In this document: in pieces, positions 25,714-35,584 of the stretch
Numbering within the stretch: position 1 is the stretch's first letter
How the letters are laid out: each line of letters begins with the position of its first letter
Source: Brevibacillus porteri
GTDB lineage: Bacteria > Bacillota > Bacilli > Brevibacillales > Brevibacillaceae
DNA length: 64,000 nucleotides
NCBI RefSeq assembly: GCF_003013475.1
Contig: NZ_PXZO01000027.1
Coordinates: forward strand, 62,001 to 126,000
Direction: 5' to 3'
Program-made: the position numbers and the translations under genes
The notes under the pieces: model-generated
Databases searched by the model: none
Seen by the model: only the letters and a program-made list of their open reading frames with translations
Told to the model about the DNA's origin: nothing

Positions 25714-26229
25714 ATGCCAAGCACTACTCCCTTCCCAGCCCATAGCGCTCGATTGGTGTTTCAACCCGTCACGGAATACGATTTCCCCGAGCTACTGACG
25801 GTGTACAATTCAAACCCCGATTATATGGAGTTTGCCTTTGGACAACGGGTCGTCACTTTACAGACAGTAGCAGATGACCATCAAGATAATCTGGCGTTTG
25901 CGGACTCCTACAGCTTTTCGATAAGAGAAGTACACGGTACAGAGATCATCGGGATCGCCCAGTTCATTTTGCGTAATCCGCGAGATGGCCACCCTTGGCT
26001 AGGTCTCATCATGCTGCACAATGCTTACCAAAACCATGGTTACGCTAAAGAATTCCTGGATACGTTAATCGCCTGGTACCGGGAAAACGGCTACACCTCT
26101 CTGCATCTGGCCGTTTTGGAGAAGAATAGCCGGGTCGTACCTTTTTACGAGAGATACGGTTTTGTTGTCTACGAGGAAAGAGAGACGGAAAAACTCGGTC
26201 GCGTCATCTGTATGAAATACCCGATCTAG
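25714..26229 (+). CDS. GNAT-family N-acetyltransferase
   Basis: 171 aa. GNAT fold with acetyl-CoA loop region (GLIMLHNAYQNHGYAKEFLD, variant of Q/R-x-x-G-x-G/A) and the C-terminal LAVLEKNSRVVPFYERYGFV motif common to these enzymes. ATG at 25714 follows AAAGGAG; an upstream in-frame ATG is within the leader. Single gene. Acceptor unknown. Confidence 0.9.
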   Translation: MPSTTPFPAHSARLVFQPVTEYDFPELLTVYNSNPDYMEFAFGQRVVTLQTVADDHQDNLAFADSYSFSIREVHGTEIIGIAQFILRNPRDGHPWLGLIMLHNAYQNHGYAKEFLDTLIAWYRENGYTSLHLAVLEKNSRVVPFYERYGFVVYEERETEKLGRVICMKYPI

Positions 26230-26239
26230 TCATGAACGC

Positions 26240-26273
26240 AAAAAACGGGATAGCAAATGCCATCCCGTTCTTT
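26240..26273. terminator. Terminator between convergent genes
   Basis: Stem AACGGGAT/ATCCCGTT with further GCAAATGC pairing; A-run before, T-rich after. Confidence 0.8.
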
Positions 26274-26276
26274 CTC

Positions 26277-27251
26277 TTACTCTACTACGATTTTTTCAGC
26301 AGTGCCGATAGGCGGCAGGCTCTTTGTCATCATTGGGCCGTAAAAGGCAACTACTTGCATATCTTCTTTCAGATCTGCAGGCGAGAGTACTTTGTTGTCT
26401 CGCGCATTGATGATAACCGTTTTCTCGGTAATGTTCAGGTTGATTTTTTCTTGGGAGGTTTCGGTAATACCGCGACCTTCTACGAGCATTTTGTAGTTGC
26501 CATCTTTATCAGCAGAGATGCTCGCTACTTTTCCCGCTGTTGCCAGGATGTCCTGAGTCTCCAGTCCGCCTTTTACCGTGATGCTGAGCACACTCGTTTG
26601 TGGCGGCATGCTCATCGCCATGAATTTTTCGGTAGTAGCATCTACAGCCATACCCAGCTTCAAGTCTTCTGGCTTCAGTACTTTACCAGCTTCATCCGTG
26701 ATTTTCGTATCTTCCGTCAGGTGCAGGATGATGCCAGACTCGTAAATGTTCAGTGTAACCGAGTAGCCTTTGTCGGATTTGCTGATGTTAGTAATGGTAC
26801 CTGTACGCATAGGAGCGATTTCGTCTTCCACTACAGTCACTGCATCATCGGTTACATTCACTTCTGCTTGCAGGATTTCGTCTACGAATTTAACTGGTAC
26901 ATATGTACTGCCATTCAGTACACGCGGCTCCGCTCCCAATGTTTTGTACATTTTTGCGAAAGGATAGCGATCCTCTCCTTCTTTTGCGTAGCTGGTGATC
27001 GCGCCTCTTTGCACTTCTGCTGCTTTTTCCTTGTCGTTCCAGCTTACTTTGAAGCCAAGAGCTTCAGCAACGGGACGAAGTGGAACCAGTACGGTTTGTT
27101 GACCTTTATCGAAGATCGCATCTTGTGCGATTGCTTGACCGTTAATGTTAACGGAAAGTTCTTTTACTGGTTCGGAGGTTGCAGATACCACGCTAGTTCC
27201 CAAAACGGCCAGTGCCGCGATTGTCATCATGCCTGTACGGATTGTTTTCAT
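26277..27251 (-). CDS. Secreted copper-amine-oxidase N-terminal-domain protein
   Basis: 324 aa. Signal peptide MKTIRTGMMTIAALAVLGTS with cleavage near residue 24. Residues 30-140 form the copper amine oxidase N-like domain (LVPLRPVAEALGFKVSWNDK, STYVPVKFVDEILQAEV) widespread in Paenibacillaceae cell-surface proteins. The second half has two similar OB-like stretches (GTITNISKSDKGYSVTL; GKVASISADKDGNYKML). No oxidase catalytic domain. Role probably structural or peptidoglycan-related; unproven. Confidence 0.85.
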   Translation of the reverse strand: MKTIRTGMMTIAALAVLGTSVVSATSEPVKELSVNINGQAIAQDAIFDKGQQTVLVPLRPVAEALGFKVSWNDKEKAAEVQRGAITSYAKEGEDRYPFAKMYKTLGAEPRVLNGSTYVPVKFVDEILQAEVNVTDDAVTVVEDEIAPMRTGTITNISKSDKGYSVTLNIYESGIILHLTEDTKITDEAGKVLKPEDLKLGMAVDATTEKFMAMSMPPQTSVLSITVKGGLETQDILATAGKVASISADKDGNYKMLVEGRGITETSQEKINLNITEKTVIINARDNKVLSPADLKEDMQVVAFYGPMMTKSLPPIGTAEKIVVE

Positions 27252-27377
27252 GTTGTTTACGCCTCCAATGTTCTTGCTTGTTTTTTTGTGTCTCTATTCA
27301 TTGGACGGCACCATTTCAGAAACGTTTCAATAAATTTTTCATAGATGTGTAAATCGTTCGCGTATAAGCGAAAAACA

Positions 27378-28079
27378 TCACGGCTGGCTTGGGATTTGGT
27401 TGTTTCGTGGCATCGGCACATCGGGCTTGCCTGACGGGTTATCGTACAAATAAGTCGGTACCTTGCCGACGATCAGGGCTTCGGAGACCGGGATTTGTGT
27501 GGTGACTGTCTGTTGCTTGGTCGCAAACGGGATAATGACCCGCAAATCGACCTCGACGTGAATGTAGACAGTCACCAGCACCATGTTGATCCCGGCTTGC
27601 TTCAGGCCTGTTTCCAGCTTCGTTTTGACGGCTCCAATCGGAACGAACGACACCGGAATATCAGGCCCAAAGTGCTCCAGAAAGACGTTTTTGGTAGCCA
27701 AGCCTAGTGGTATGGTTGTACGGACGTGCTCCTGCTCGAATTCCTTCAAGCGATTTTGAATACGGGCTGTCGTTTCTCCCACAATCCGGGAGTACTCTTT
27801 GAAATTAAAATTCACCGCTTTGATGCTGCCATTCTCGTCTTTCTCCATAATGACAACTTCGTTGACGTCGAGACCCTGCTGGGACATGCGTTTGGTGACT
27901 GCATCAGTAATAGCGAGCTTGGCGACCTGCTCTGCCTTGGCCTGGGCAATCAACATCAACGTCGGCTCTACCCTGCGTTCCACAACGATAAACAAAACGA
28001 TCAATAGCACCATGATCAGCAGGATCCCAGCGAAAATTTTCCTTCTACGTCTTTTCCATCCTCCCCTTCTCAAGCGCAC
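27378..28079 (-). CDS. yunB: Sporulation protein YunB
   Basis: 233 aa. Basic N-terminus, membrane segment (IFAGILLIMVLLIVLFIVV), then the YunB domain with VNFNFKEYSRIVGETTARIQ, LGLATKNVFLEHFGPDIPVS and LVTVYIHVEVDLRVIIPFAT. In Bacillus it is made under SigmaE in the mother cell and required for proper spore formation. GTG start at 28079 behind GGAGAGGGAG. It lies 30 bases after the Ca-ATPase gene and may be co-transcribed. Confidence 0.92.
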   Translation of the reverse strand: MRLRRGGWKRRRRKIFAGILLIMVLLIVLFIVVERRVEPTLMLIAQAKAEQVAKLAITDAVTKRMSQQGLDVNEVVIMEKDENGSIKAVNFNFKEYSRIVGETTARIQNRLKEFEQEHVRTTIPLGLATKNVFLEHFGPDIPVSFVPIGAVKTKLETGLKQAGINMVLVTVYIHVEVDLRVIIPFATKQQTVTTQIPVSEALIVGKVPTYLYDNPSGKPDVPMPRNNQIPSQP

Positions 28080-28109
28080 AATGGCTCCCTCTCCCCTTTG
28101 GCGGCTCGG

Positions 28110-30914
28110 TTAGTCAGGACGAACCGTACGCATAGCTGGACGTTTCTCTTTGCTTGTGCGCTGTCTGCCGCTGGTAAGCACCCCACCGATTCCCGCGACA
28201 AACGTAGGAACTCCCGCCGCGACTAAAATTAATGCCCAATCCCGCAGATTCAGATCCGTTGTTTTGAAGATCGGCTGGAGTGTCTCCATGTATACGACAC
28301 CGATCACAAGCACGATCGAAGAAAGTACGGCCCAGACGAGATATTTGTTTTCAAATACATTGCGGTGAAAAACGCTGTATTGACTCCGGCAATCGAAAAC
28401 GTGAATCAGCTGCGCCATAACCAATGTGACGAAAGCAACAGTTTGGGCATGCACCAAGTCATTCGGATTCTCTTTGAGAGTCAGCCAGAACGCCAAGAGC
28501 GTCATGGCCCCGATGAGGAAACCACGGCTAACAATTTTCCAGCCCAACCCCCGGCTGAATATGTTCTCTGCCTTGTTGCGCGGCTTCTGATACATCGTAT
28601 CTTTCTCCGCCTGATCGACGCCCAGCGCCATGGCCGGTAAACCATCTGTCACGAGATTGACCCACAAGATCTGGATCGGCACCAAAGGTAAAGGAAGTCC
28701 GAGGAGCATTGCAAAAAACATGACGAGAATTTCGCCTACGTTGGACGCCAGCAAATAACGGATGAATTTTCGAATGTTGTCATAGATGTTACGCCCTTCC
28801 TCGACGGCGGCGACAATCGTGGCGAAGTTATCGTCGCGGAGCACGAGGTCGGCCGCTTCCTTCGTCACATCTGTACCAGTAATCCCCATCGCGATCCCAA
28901 TGTCGGAGGTCTTGATCGCAGGAGCATCATTGACACCATCTCCGGTCATGGCAACAACATGGCCTTGGCTTTGCAGGGCACGGACGATCCGCAGCTTGTG
29001 CTCAGGGGATACACGGGCATAGACAGTCACTCGCTCCGCATACTCTGCGAGCTGCTCATCTGACATGTTGTCCAGTTCACGTCCCTCCAGCACCTCTCCG
29101 TAGCCACGCATCAAGCCAATCTGCCGGGCGATTGCCTCTGCTGTTACCTTGTGGTCGCCTGTAATCATGACCGTCTTGATTCCTGCTTGATGGCACAGAT
29201 TGATCGCCGGACGCACCTCTTCACGTGGTGGATCGATCATCCCGGCCAATCCGACAAAGACGAGATTGTTTTCCAGGGTGCCGATCGGCTGTCCCGGGCG
29301 ATAGCCTTGCAGTGTCTTATACGCGAAGCCCAGTACACGCAGCGCTTTGCCTGCCATCCTTTCCGTTTGCTCCAGTACTTGGTGGCGAAGCGTCGCGGAG
29401 AGTGGAATGAGCTCTCCCTTCCACAAAACGTGTGTCGATCTCGCCAGCAATGCCTCCGCTGCGCCTTTGGTTAGCAGGGAATACACACCGTCCGTCCCCT
29501 TTTCGACAACCGACATCATTTTGCGGTCAGAATCAAAGGGGAGCTCCTCCACACGCTGTCCCTGATTCTTCTGGTTGCTACGCTCTGTATTGCCGCCCAA
29601 TGCCTTCGCAGAAAGCACCTTGAGAGCACCTTCTGTCGGGTCGCCTACGACTTGCCAAAAGCGTGACGTCTTGCCCATTCCAAGCAAATTGCGCGTGCTT
29701 TGCTCCTCGCATGTCAATCGAGCGTTGTTGCATCGGTCTGCGATTCGGATCATTTGCGAGAGCGCTCCGTCACGGGCGGGAGATACCATCTTCCCTAGAT
29801 AGTGAAAGGCTCCCTCTGGTGCGTAGCCGCTACCGCTCACTTCATACGTGGAATCGCTGTGCCACACTTGCGTAACGGTCATTTTATTTTGAGTCAGGGT
29901 GCCTGTTTTATCAGAGCAAATGACAGAGGCGCAGCCCAATGTCTCGACTGATGGGAGCTTGCGTACGATCGCATTGCGCCGGATCATACGCTGGACGCCA
30001 AGCGCTAGCGCGACAGTCACAATTGCCGGCAAGCCTTCCGGAATCGCCGCCACTGCGAGACTCACCCCGGCGAGGAACATCGTAAATAGCTCATGACCAT
30101 GCCAGACACCAGCAGCGATGACCACAATGGTCAACAGCAGTGCAACGACCACGAGAATTTTGCCCATTTGCTCCAATCGCAGCTGCAAAGGAGTTTCTGC
30201 TTCTTCCGCTGTATTCATCAAGTGCGCGATTTTCCCGATTTCCGTGCTCATCCCTGTCGCTACAACGAGGCCGCTCCCTGTTCCTCCGGTCACCATCGTG
30301 CCCATGAACGCGAGATTTTTTTGGTCGCCAAGCGGTACAGTAGATGCCTGGGCTGTCTCCAGTCTTTTCACGTTTTTACCGACGGGGACAGACTCCCCTG
30401 TCAACGCAGACTCCTCCACCTCTAGCCGATTGGCCGAAAGCAAACGCAAATCTGCGGGAACACGATCCCCGGCCTCCAATTGCACCAGATCACCAGGTAC
30501 CAGCCGCGAAGCCGGTATCATGGAAATGTGCCCGCCCCGGATGACGCGCGCCATTGGGGATGCCAGCTCCTTCAGCGCTTGCAAGGATCGCTCAGCCTTG
30601 GCCTCCTGAATAAAACCGAGGATACCATTAATGAGGATGATCGCGATAATCGCAATCGCATCCAGGTACTCTCCGAGGAAGTATGAGATCAGTGTTGCGA
30701 TGAACAGGATGAGTACCATAAAATCCTTGAACTGATCAACAAAGACCGAGTAGAGAGGCTTTCGCTTTTGTTCAGCCAACTGGTTGGCACCTTGTTTAGC
30801 CAGTCGCCGCTCCGCCTCCTGCTGAGTCAACCCTTGCGCAGCATCACTATGAAGGGCTTCGGTCACGTCGGCCGCCGCCAGCGTGTACCATTTTCGAATT
30901 GGCTGTGTATCCAC
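28110..30914 (-). CDS. Calcium-transporting P-type ATPase, type IIA
   Basis: 934 aa. N-terminal cation ATPase domain, TGES phosphatase motif (ALTGESVPV), M4 calcium site with [12 protein letters not shown], phosphorylation site [19 protein letters not shown] nucleotide site, hinge [13 protein letters not shown] and C-terminal membrane domain. This is the SERCA/YloB arrangement: Ca2+ export powered by ATP. In Bacillus YloB is expressed in sporulation, which agrees with yunB downstream and ytaF upstream. GTG start at 30914. Confidence 0.95.
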   Translation of the reverse strand: MDTQPIRKWYTLAAADVTEALHSDAAQGLTQQEAERRLAKQGANQLAEQKRKPLYSVFVDQFKDFMVLILFIATLISYFLGEYLDAIAIIAIILINGILGFIQEAKAERSLQALKELASPMARVIRGGHISMIPASRLVPGDLVQLEAGDRVPADLRLLSANRLEVEESALTGESVPVGKNVKRLETAQASTVPLGDQKNLAFMGTMVTGGTGSGLVVATGMSTEIGKIAHLMNTAEEAETPLQLRLEQMGKILVVVALLLTIVVIAAGVWHGHELFTMFLAGVSLAVAAIPEGLPAIVTVALALGVQRMIRRNAIVRKLPSVETLGCASVICSDKTGTLTQNKMTVTQVWHSDSTYEVSGSGYAPEGAFHYLGKMVSPARDGALSQMIRIADRCNNARLTCEEQSTRNLLGMGKTSRFWQVVGDPTEGALKVLSAKALGGNTERSNQKNQGQRVEELPFDSDRKMMSVVEKGTDGVYSLLTKGAAEALLARSTHVLWKGELIPLSATLRHQVLEQTERMAGKALRVLGFAYKTLQGYRPGQPIGTLENNLVFVGLAGMIDPPREEVRPAINLCHQAGIKTVMITGDHKVTAEAIARQIGLMRGYGEVLEGRELDNMSDEQLAEYAERVTVYARVSPEHKLRIVRALQSQGHVVAMTGDGVNDAPAIKTSDIGIAMGITGTDVTKEAADLVLRDDNFATIVAAVEEGRNIYDNIRKFIRYLLASNVGEILVMFFAMLLGLPLPLVPIQILWVNLVTDGLPAMALGVDQAEKDTMYQKPRNKAENIFSRGLGWKIVSRGFLIGAMTLLAFWLTLKENPNDLVHAQTVAFVTLVMAQLIHVFDCRSQYSVFHRNVFENKYLVWAVLSSIVLVIGVVYMETLQPIFKTTDLNLRDWALILVAAGVPTFVAGIGGVLTSGRQRTSKEKRPAMRTVRPD

Positions 30915-30968
30915 CTACATCTCCTCCATCCACATCTCACTCCTTTTCATGTGTATGCAGACGAGCTA

Positions 30969-31004
30969 GAAAATAAAACAACCCGTCCATTTATCTGGAC
31001 GGGT
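30969..31004 (-). terminator. Terminator after ytaF
   Basis: Minus-strand stem ACCCGTCC/GGACGGGT, loop of eight, tail TTGTTTTATTTT; separates ytaF from the Ca-ATPase gene. Confidence 0.88.
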
Positions 31005-31022
31005 CTGTGATTGGTTTGTCGG

Positions 31023-31715
31023 TTATTTCAAGCTTTTGGCTACACCAATGCAAATCAACAAAATCGGCGGCAGCCAGGTGAGTCGCGTTAACCAGCTGGC
31101 TTTTCCTGCGCGCCTGCCGAGGGCAATTCCTACCACAAGAAGCAAGGCACTCATCACCGCGATACAGAGAGCGACGAGCAGTGGCGAGTATCCCAAAAAC
31201 GTAAGGCTGATACCTGCCCCGAAAGCATCCAAAGACAGGGCAAGCCCCAACATGACGGCCTCCCAGCCCATAATATGCCCAGAGCGGTCAGCGTCGGCTT
31301 TGGAGGGGTCTTTTAAAATCTGAATCATGACACCAAAAATGCGGAACTGCGACAATAATACGATGGGTTCCTGCTCTTCCTGTTTTTCTGCGGCTACAAC
31401 GGCACCGCTGCTCGCAGCAGTAGACTCCTGAGCCTCTGTCCCCGACCGTGTCGCAATGAGCCGCCACAGTGTAAACAAACCCATGAGGATCAAGACCGCG
31501 GCACCAATATACTTGCCGATCTCGGGGGTTAACCATTCGGTGAGGGATGAGCCTACAAGCATGACACCATATACAACAGCAAACGAACAACCGGAAACGA
31601 CGACGAGCGACAAAAAGGGCATTCTCATGTTCCGTAAACCATACGTCAATCCTACACTGACACTGTCCATGCTGATGGCCAGGGAAACGAGCAGGAGTGC
31701 GAGCCATCCGCTCAT
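31023..31715 (-). CDS. ytaF: Sporulation membrane protein YtaF (MntP-like)
   Basis: 230 aa, six membrane helices in two repeats of three. Each repeat has the Asp-containing motif of MntP/LysE-like exporters: LAISMDSVSVGLTYGLR near residue 10 and LALSLDAFGAGISLTFLGYS near 155. The loop between repeats is polar and longer than usual (about residues 70-130). YtaF is a SigmaE-dependent sporulation protein in Bacillus; related MntP exports manganese. Transport role is inference. Confidence 0.88.
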   Translation of the reverse strand: MSGWLALLLVSLAISMDSVSVGLTYGLRNMRMPFLSLVVVSGCSFAVVYGVMLVGSSLTEWLTPEIGKYIGAAVLILMGLFTLWRLIATRSGTEAQESTAASSGAVVAAEKQEEQEPIVLLSQFRIFGVMIQILKDPSKADADRSGHIMGWEAVMLGLALSLDAFGAGISLTFLGYSPLLVALCIAVMSALLLVVGIALGRRAGKASWLTRLTWLPPILLICIGVAKSLK

Positions 31716-31817
31716 ATGTGGTCACCTCTTTCCCATTGCCTATTAGGTATACGCGAAAAGCTCCGCTGATGTGCCAAGAAATCATTGTCTTCTCAGTTGG
31801 AAAGTGCTACCATTGAA

Positions 31818-31832
31818 TTAAACAACGTTTAA
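31818..31832. promoter_or_regulatory. Palindromic operator candidate of the TetR gene
   Basis: TTAAAC-AAC-GTTTAA is a perfect inverted repeat 49 bases before the TetR start, with another GTTTAA half-site just downstream. It fits autorepression. Confidence 0.55.
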
Positions 31833-31881
31833 AAATTTGTTTAACACAAACGTTTTGCTTTCAATAAAAAGGAGGTTGGTC

Positions 31882-32472
31882 ATGTCACAGGTAGATAAAA
31901 ACAACGAAACGAAAGCGAAAATTTTGCAGTCGACACTGGATTTGATCAAGATGGAGGGCTTCGAGAGTGTGACGGTGCGGAAAATCGCAGCCGATTCTGG
32001 TACTAACGTAGCTTTGGTTAACTACTATTTCGGTTCCAAGGATAAGCTCATTAATGAAGCCCTCAGTGCATTTTTAGGAAGCTTTACAGCCACATTTGAT
32101 ATCTTGGCAAACACATCTCTGCTTCCCCAAGAACGACTCAAGCAGTTTTTCATGAGCTATGTGCAGATCATCCAGCAATATCCTGAGCTGGTTTCGCGAA
32201 TCTTCTCACTTGGTGGCGCTGTATTTACCTCGCAATATGAGTACGGCCAATTTCTAAAAAGCATCGGGTTTGTGAAGATTGAGGGAGTTTTGAAGGAAAT
32301 GACCCACGAAGAAAATCATGAAGTTCTCATGATGATGATCATGCAGCTGTTTGGAGCGATTTTTCTGCCAGCCTTGCTCAAGTCGATATTGTCTACTGGC
32401 GCTGGCATCGAGGTCGCTTCCGTAGAACAACAGATTGATTTGTTATTCGCACGCTATTTTCATGAAAATTAG
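31882..32472 (+). CDS. TetR-family transcription regulator
   Basis: 196 aa. N-terminal helix-turn-helix (AKILQSTLDLIKMEGFESVT, IAADSGTNVALVNYYFGSKD); C-terminal helical ligand domain of low conservation. ATG at 31882 follows AAAAAGGAGG. It is followed 19 bases later by an HXXEE membrane protein, its probable target. A palindrome lies upstream. Confidence 0.92.
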   Translation: MSQVDKNNETKAKILQSTLDLIKMEGFESVTVRKIAADSGTNVALVNYYFGSKDKLINEALSAFLGSFTATFDILANTSLLPQERLKQFFMSYVQIIQQYPELVSRIFSLGGAVFTSQYEYGQFLKSIGFVKIEGVLKEMTHEENHEVLMMMIMQLFGAIFLPALLKSILSTGAGIEVASVEQQIDLLFARYFHEN

Positions 32473-32491
32473 GAAATAGGGGGAGAGACAG

Positions 32492-33121
32492 ATGGGCTTT
32501 TTGCGAAAATATTGGTCTGATCTCGGTCTGTTAGTGGCAGTTGGCGCTGGTCTGTACTTGATGATTCAATGGGGTACCATTCCTGCTATTGAGAGGCTGT
32601 TGTGGCTAAGCTTCATTGCCATCCTTGTGCATCAGTATGAAGAGTACCGTTGGCCGGGATATTTTGCCGGACTGTTTAATGGTTTGATTTTTAAAAGTAG
32701 CCATCCAGAACGATACCCGCTGAATCCACAGTCTGCGATGATCATCAACCTCGTCATTGCCTATATCTTTTATCTAGTTCCCCTCTTCTTCCCGACGGTC
32801 GTCTGGCTCGGCTTGGCACCGATTCTCATGGGCTTCTTCCAGTTTATCTGGCATGGCGTTTTTGCGAATCTAAAAGCGAAAACGCTCTACAATCCGGGCT
32901 TGTTCGCCGTGATCTTCTTCCACATCCCGATCGGGGTATGGTATATCCGGCACATCATCTCCACTGGCATGGTAACCACTTCAGACTGGATCATCGGTAC
33001 GGTCTACTTCATCGTTGCGGTGTACATTCTCATTGTGAAGGGCAATATGTGGCTGAAGGACGAAAATTCGCGTTATACCTTTACTCGTCAGCAGTTGGGG
33101 CCTTACGTACACAAATCATAA
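32492..33121 (+). CDS. HXXEE-domain integral membrane protein
   Basis: 209 aa with about six membrane segments. The defining motif HQYEEYRWPG is near residue 47, with a further HPERYPLNP and an H in FFQFIWHGVFANLK. These match the HXXEE family (PF13787), whose function is unknown. In an apparent operon with the TetR regulator. Confidence 0.85.
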   Translation: MGFLRKYWSDLGLLVAVGAGLYLMIQWGTIPAIERLLWLSFIAILVHQYEEYRWPGYFAGLFNGLIFKSSHPERYPLNPQSAMIINLVIAYIFYLVPLFFPTVVWLGLAPILMGFFQFIWHGVFANLKAKTLYNPGLFAVIFFHIPIGVWYIRHIISTGMVTTSDWIIGTVYFIVAVYILIVKGNMWLKDENSRYTFTRQQLGPYVHKS

Positions 33122-33140
33122 AAACCAGCTCCTGTGATGA

Positions 33141-33172
33141 AAAAGAAGAGGCCATTGTCGGCCTCTTCTTTT
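33141..33172. terminator. Bidirectional terminator
   Basis: Perfect stem AAAAGAAGAGGC/GCCTCTTCTTTT with an eight-base loop between convergent genes. Confidence 0.9.
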
Positions 33173-33180
33173 TCTTTGCA

Positions 33181-34842
33181 CTATTTGATTTCAAAAGGTA
33201 CTTCCCACTTCACGTCATGCTCCACCATATAGGAAGCATAGGATACCGAGAGCTTTTTCGGTTCTTGCTTCAAGCGTGGAATGGTGATCTTGCCTTTGAT
33301 CTGTACCCGTCCGTCCTTGTCTCTGATGCTTTCAGTATTCACTGACGCATAGTAATCGTTCCCATTTTCATCCTTTACAGACCAAGAGTGGTTCTCGACT
33401 ATGCCTTTTCCTAATGTACCCTCTATGGTCATTACAGCCTCTCCTAGATCTTCGCCTTTACCTGGCTCCCATGCAAAAGAAGAGAACGTAAAGGTACTGC
33501 CTGTCTCATCCTTGAAAGTCGCAGCTTTCTTGTCTAGCTCTGTTGGAACCAAATCGAATGTAGGTGAAGCCAGTTTTTTCTCATAAATTTTCTTGAGCTC
33601 AAGCTTTAATTTTTGTTCTCCCTGTATCGGGCCAAATGTATGCCACCAATTCAAGACATCGCCCTCTGCTTTTTCTTCGGGTTCTTCTTCTGTTCTTGGC
33701 GTCCATAGAACATTCTCCTTGTTATCAAGCCCATCATCCAATGATTTCATATCCCAAGCTGCTACCACTTCCCCTTTTTCATTGGTGATTTCGTACATCA
33801 TATTCTCTCCCGAAAAAGCTGGTTCGCGCTCTTTTTCTGTGATAATGGCGCCTCGCGGATTTTTCTGATCGTACAGGATCGACGTTCGTTCAACCTCCAG
33901 ATAAGCTGATTTTGGGAAAGTAGTATCCAGCATGACCCGTGTCGCACTCGGGGAAAATTCGATATTTTTCAGCTCAATCCCGAGCCCTTGTGGCGATTGA
34001 AAAGCTGTATCCTTGAAGGCAACCTTTTTCGTCGCTTCCTTGGCTTTTTTCATATCAATCGGAATTTCCAATGACCATTTTCCTTTCTTACCTGCGATTT
34101 CTGTCTGTTCGAAATGTAAGGTCAGTTGGTCGGGAATCGCCTCATGTGATTCAAAGATTTGGTTCAAAAATCGCTCTGTAATGAAAAACTCTCCATGACC
34201 TCCCGAATTATCTCCTCCATCATCCTCGAACCAATCTTTTCCGTTCTGATCAATCAGCTTCGCATTCAAAATATGATCTTCAATCTTCTTGCCGCTCTCG
34301 TCGTATACATCATAAATGACTGCGATCCTCATCGAGTCAGCCAACAGCTCTTTTGCTTCAACCGTAATACCTTGATCGGTTACTTTTTGCTCCAGCTTTT
34401 GGACAAGGCCTTTATGGACTGCGTTTTTCATACCGCTATCCGAATCCTTCTCAATCTGGAACAAGCTATTCACATAATTCGCAAACGTCGGTGAAACGGC
34501 CGTTCCTGTCACCACCAACGCGGTAAGTCCTGCTACTACCAATCCTGTCTTCTTCACAATATCCCAACCCCTTTGTCTTCTGATTCGCGAGGAGTGCTTT
34601 TGCGTAGAACGTAGAGGAACTGCATTAGTCAGCTTATCCATGACCTCGTCTGTAAACATATCGGGTACAGAAGCTTCCGGGATGTCGGAAAAATCCTCTT
34701 CTTGTATGCCTTCTACCCACTCTTGCAGGTGCTTCTGGCATTGTAGGCAATTTTCCACATGCTGCTCCACTCCCTTGCTCTCGGCAGGGGCCAGCTCATC
34801 GTTCACGTATAGCTTCAATTGATTAAACATGAAGCATTTCAT
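33181..34842 (-). CDS. DUF4179 anti-sigma factor, copy 1
   Basis: 553 aa. The N-terminal zinc-binding anti-sigma domain has H28, C32 and C35 (QHVENCLQC). A basic stretch (KHSSRIRRQRGW) leads into one membrane helix (VVAGLTALVVTGTAVSPTFA, about 97-116), then a large extracytoplasmic DUF4179/DUF5643-type domain. It should hold the partner sigma factor at the membrane until a signal triggers release. Its start overlaps the sigma gene by 20 bases. Nearly identical to copy 2 over residues 85-165, including the whole membrane region. Confidence 0.9.
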   Translation of the reverse strand: MKCFMFNQLKLYVNDELAPAESKGVEQHVENCLQCQKHLQEWVEGIQEEDFSDIPEASVPDMFTDEVMDKLTNAVPLRSTQKHSSRIRRQRGWDIVKKTGLVVAGLTALVVTGTAVSPTFANYVNSLFQIEKDSDSGMKNAVHKGLVQKLEQKVTDQGITVEAKELLADSMRIAVIYDVYDESGKKIEDHILNAKLIDQNGKDWFEDDGGDNSGGHGEFFITERFLNQIFESHEAIPDQLTLHFEQTEIAGKKGKWSLEIPIDMKKAKEATKKVAFKDTAFQSPQGLGIELKNIEFSPSATRVMLDTTFPKSAYLEVERTSILYDQKNPRGAIITEKEREPAFSGENMMYEITNEKGEVVAAWDMKSLDDGLDNKENVLWTPRTEEEPEEKAEGDVLNWWHTFGPIQGEQKLKLELKKIYEKKLASPTFDLVPTELDKKAATFKDETGSTFTFSSFAWEPGKGEDLGEAVMTIEGTLGKGIVENHSWSVKDENGNDYYASVNTESIRDKDGRVQIKGKITIPRLKQEPKKLSVSYASYMVEHDVKWEVPFEIK

Positions 34843-35389
34843 AAATAGCTCCCCCTCCCATCGTTTTCGTAAGGCTGTCCTTCATCTTTTTGCGGGCACG
34901 GAATAGACGCATTTGAACGGAGTTCTCCGATAGGGACAGTCGCTCGCTGATTTCCCGATACGACAGCCGCTGTAGGTAAAACAGGACGAACACCTCGCGA
35001 TACTCCTCATCCAGCAGCATGATGCTGCGTTCCAGCTCGGCGTCCCGTTCCTTTTTCAACAAAGTCGTCTCAGGCGTGTCTCGGTCAATTAGCTGCTCCC
35101 CATCGATTTCTACCTGCTCTGTCCGTTTGCGTTTTCTCATTTCATCGAAACATTGATTGCTCGCAATTCGATACAGCCATGAAGAAAACCTGTACTCAGG
35201 CCGATAGTCGTGCAAACGATAAAAGGTTTTGATAAACACGTCTTGAGCCAAATCCTGTGCGTCTTGCATGTTGCCGATCATCCTGTACAAATAGCCAACA
35301 ATCTTGCCCTTGTATCTGTCGACAATTTGTCTGTACTGCTCATGATCGCCAGCCAGGATTTGCTCGATTAGTTCCTGATCGTCCGGCAT
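34823..35389 (-). CDS. ECF-type RNA polymerase sigma factor, copy 1
   Basis: 188 aa from ATG 35389 (GGAGGAG upstream; the earlier in-frame ATG has none and copy 2 starts at the same place). Sigma region 2 (YLYRMIGNMQDAQDLAQDVF, YRFSSWLYRIASNQCFDEMR) and region 4 (LQRLSYREISERLSLSENSV). Partner anti-sigma is the overlapping downstream gene. Copy 2 at 37218 is about 85 percent alike by eye. Confidence 0.95.
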   Translation of the reverse strand: MPDDQELIEQILAGDHEQYRQIVDRYKGKIVGYLYRMIGNMQDAQDLAQDVFIKTFYRLHDYRPEYRFSSWLYRIASNQCFDEMRKRKRTEQVEIDGEQLIDRDTPETTLLKKERDAELERSIMLLDEEYREVFVLFYLQRLSYREISERLSLSENSVQMRLFRARKKMKDSLTKTMGGGAIYEMLHV

Positions 35390-35425
35390 TTTGCTACTCC
35401 TCCATCTATCACAGATCAAGCCAGC

Positions 35426-35496
35426 GGGGAATGCTGCGCAGCTTCCGTTTTGGTTGAATCATAAGCTAATACGGATTGGCTGGAAAATCCTTTCTC
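35426..35496 (-). promoter_or_regulatory. Conserved block upstream of sigma copy 1
   Basis: About 70 bases almost identical to 37821-37890 upstream of copy 2, including the palindrome-like GCTGCGCAGC and, on the minus strand, GGATTTTCCAGCC and AACCAAAACGGAAG. Probably the autoregulated promoter of the ECF pair; the exact -35/-10 is not fixed. Confidence 0.6.
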
Positions 35497-35544
35497 TTTT
35501 TTGAATAAATTCTTTAAATTACCAAAAATCTTTTGATTAAACGC

Positions 35545-35574
35545 GAAAAGAAGAGGCCTTTTTCAGCCTCTTCT
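35545..35574 (-). terminator. Terminator after anti-sigma copy 2
   Basis: Minus-strand stem AGAAGAGGC/GCCTCTTCT with an eight-base loop and TTTTC tail, 11 bases past the stop. Confidence 0.8.
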
Positions 35575-35584
35575 CTCATTCGAA

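Noticed and set aside
26232..27344. 370-codon plus-strand frame
   Set aside because: Lies fully antisense to the copper-amine-oxidase-N gene, rich in Cys, Phe and Arg; a mirror frame.
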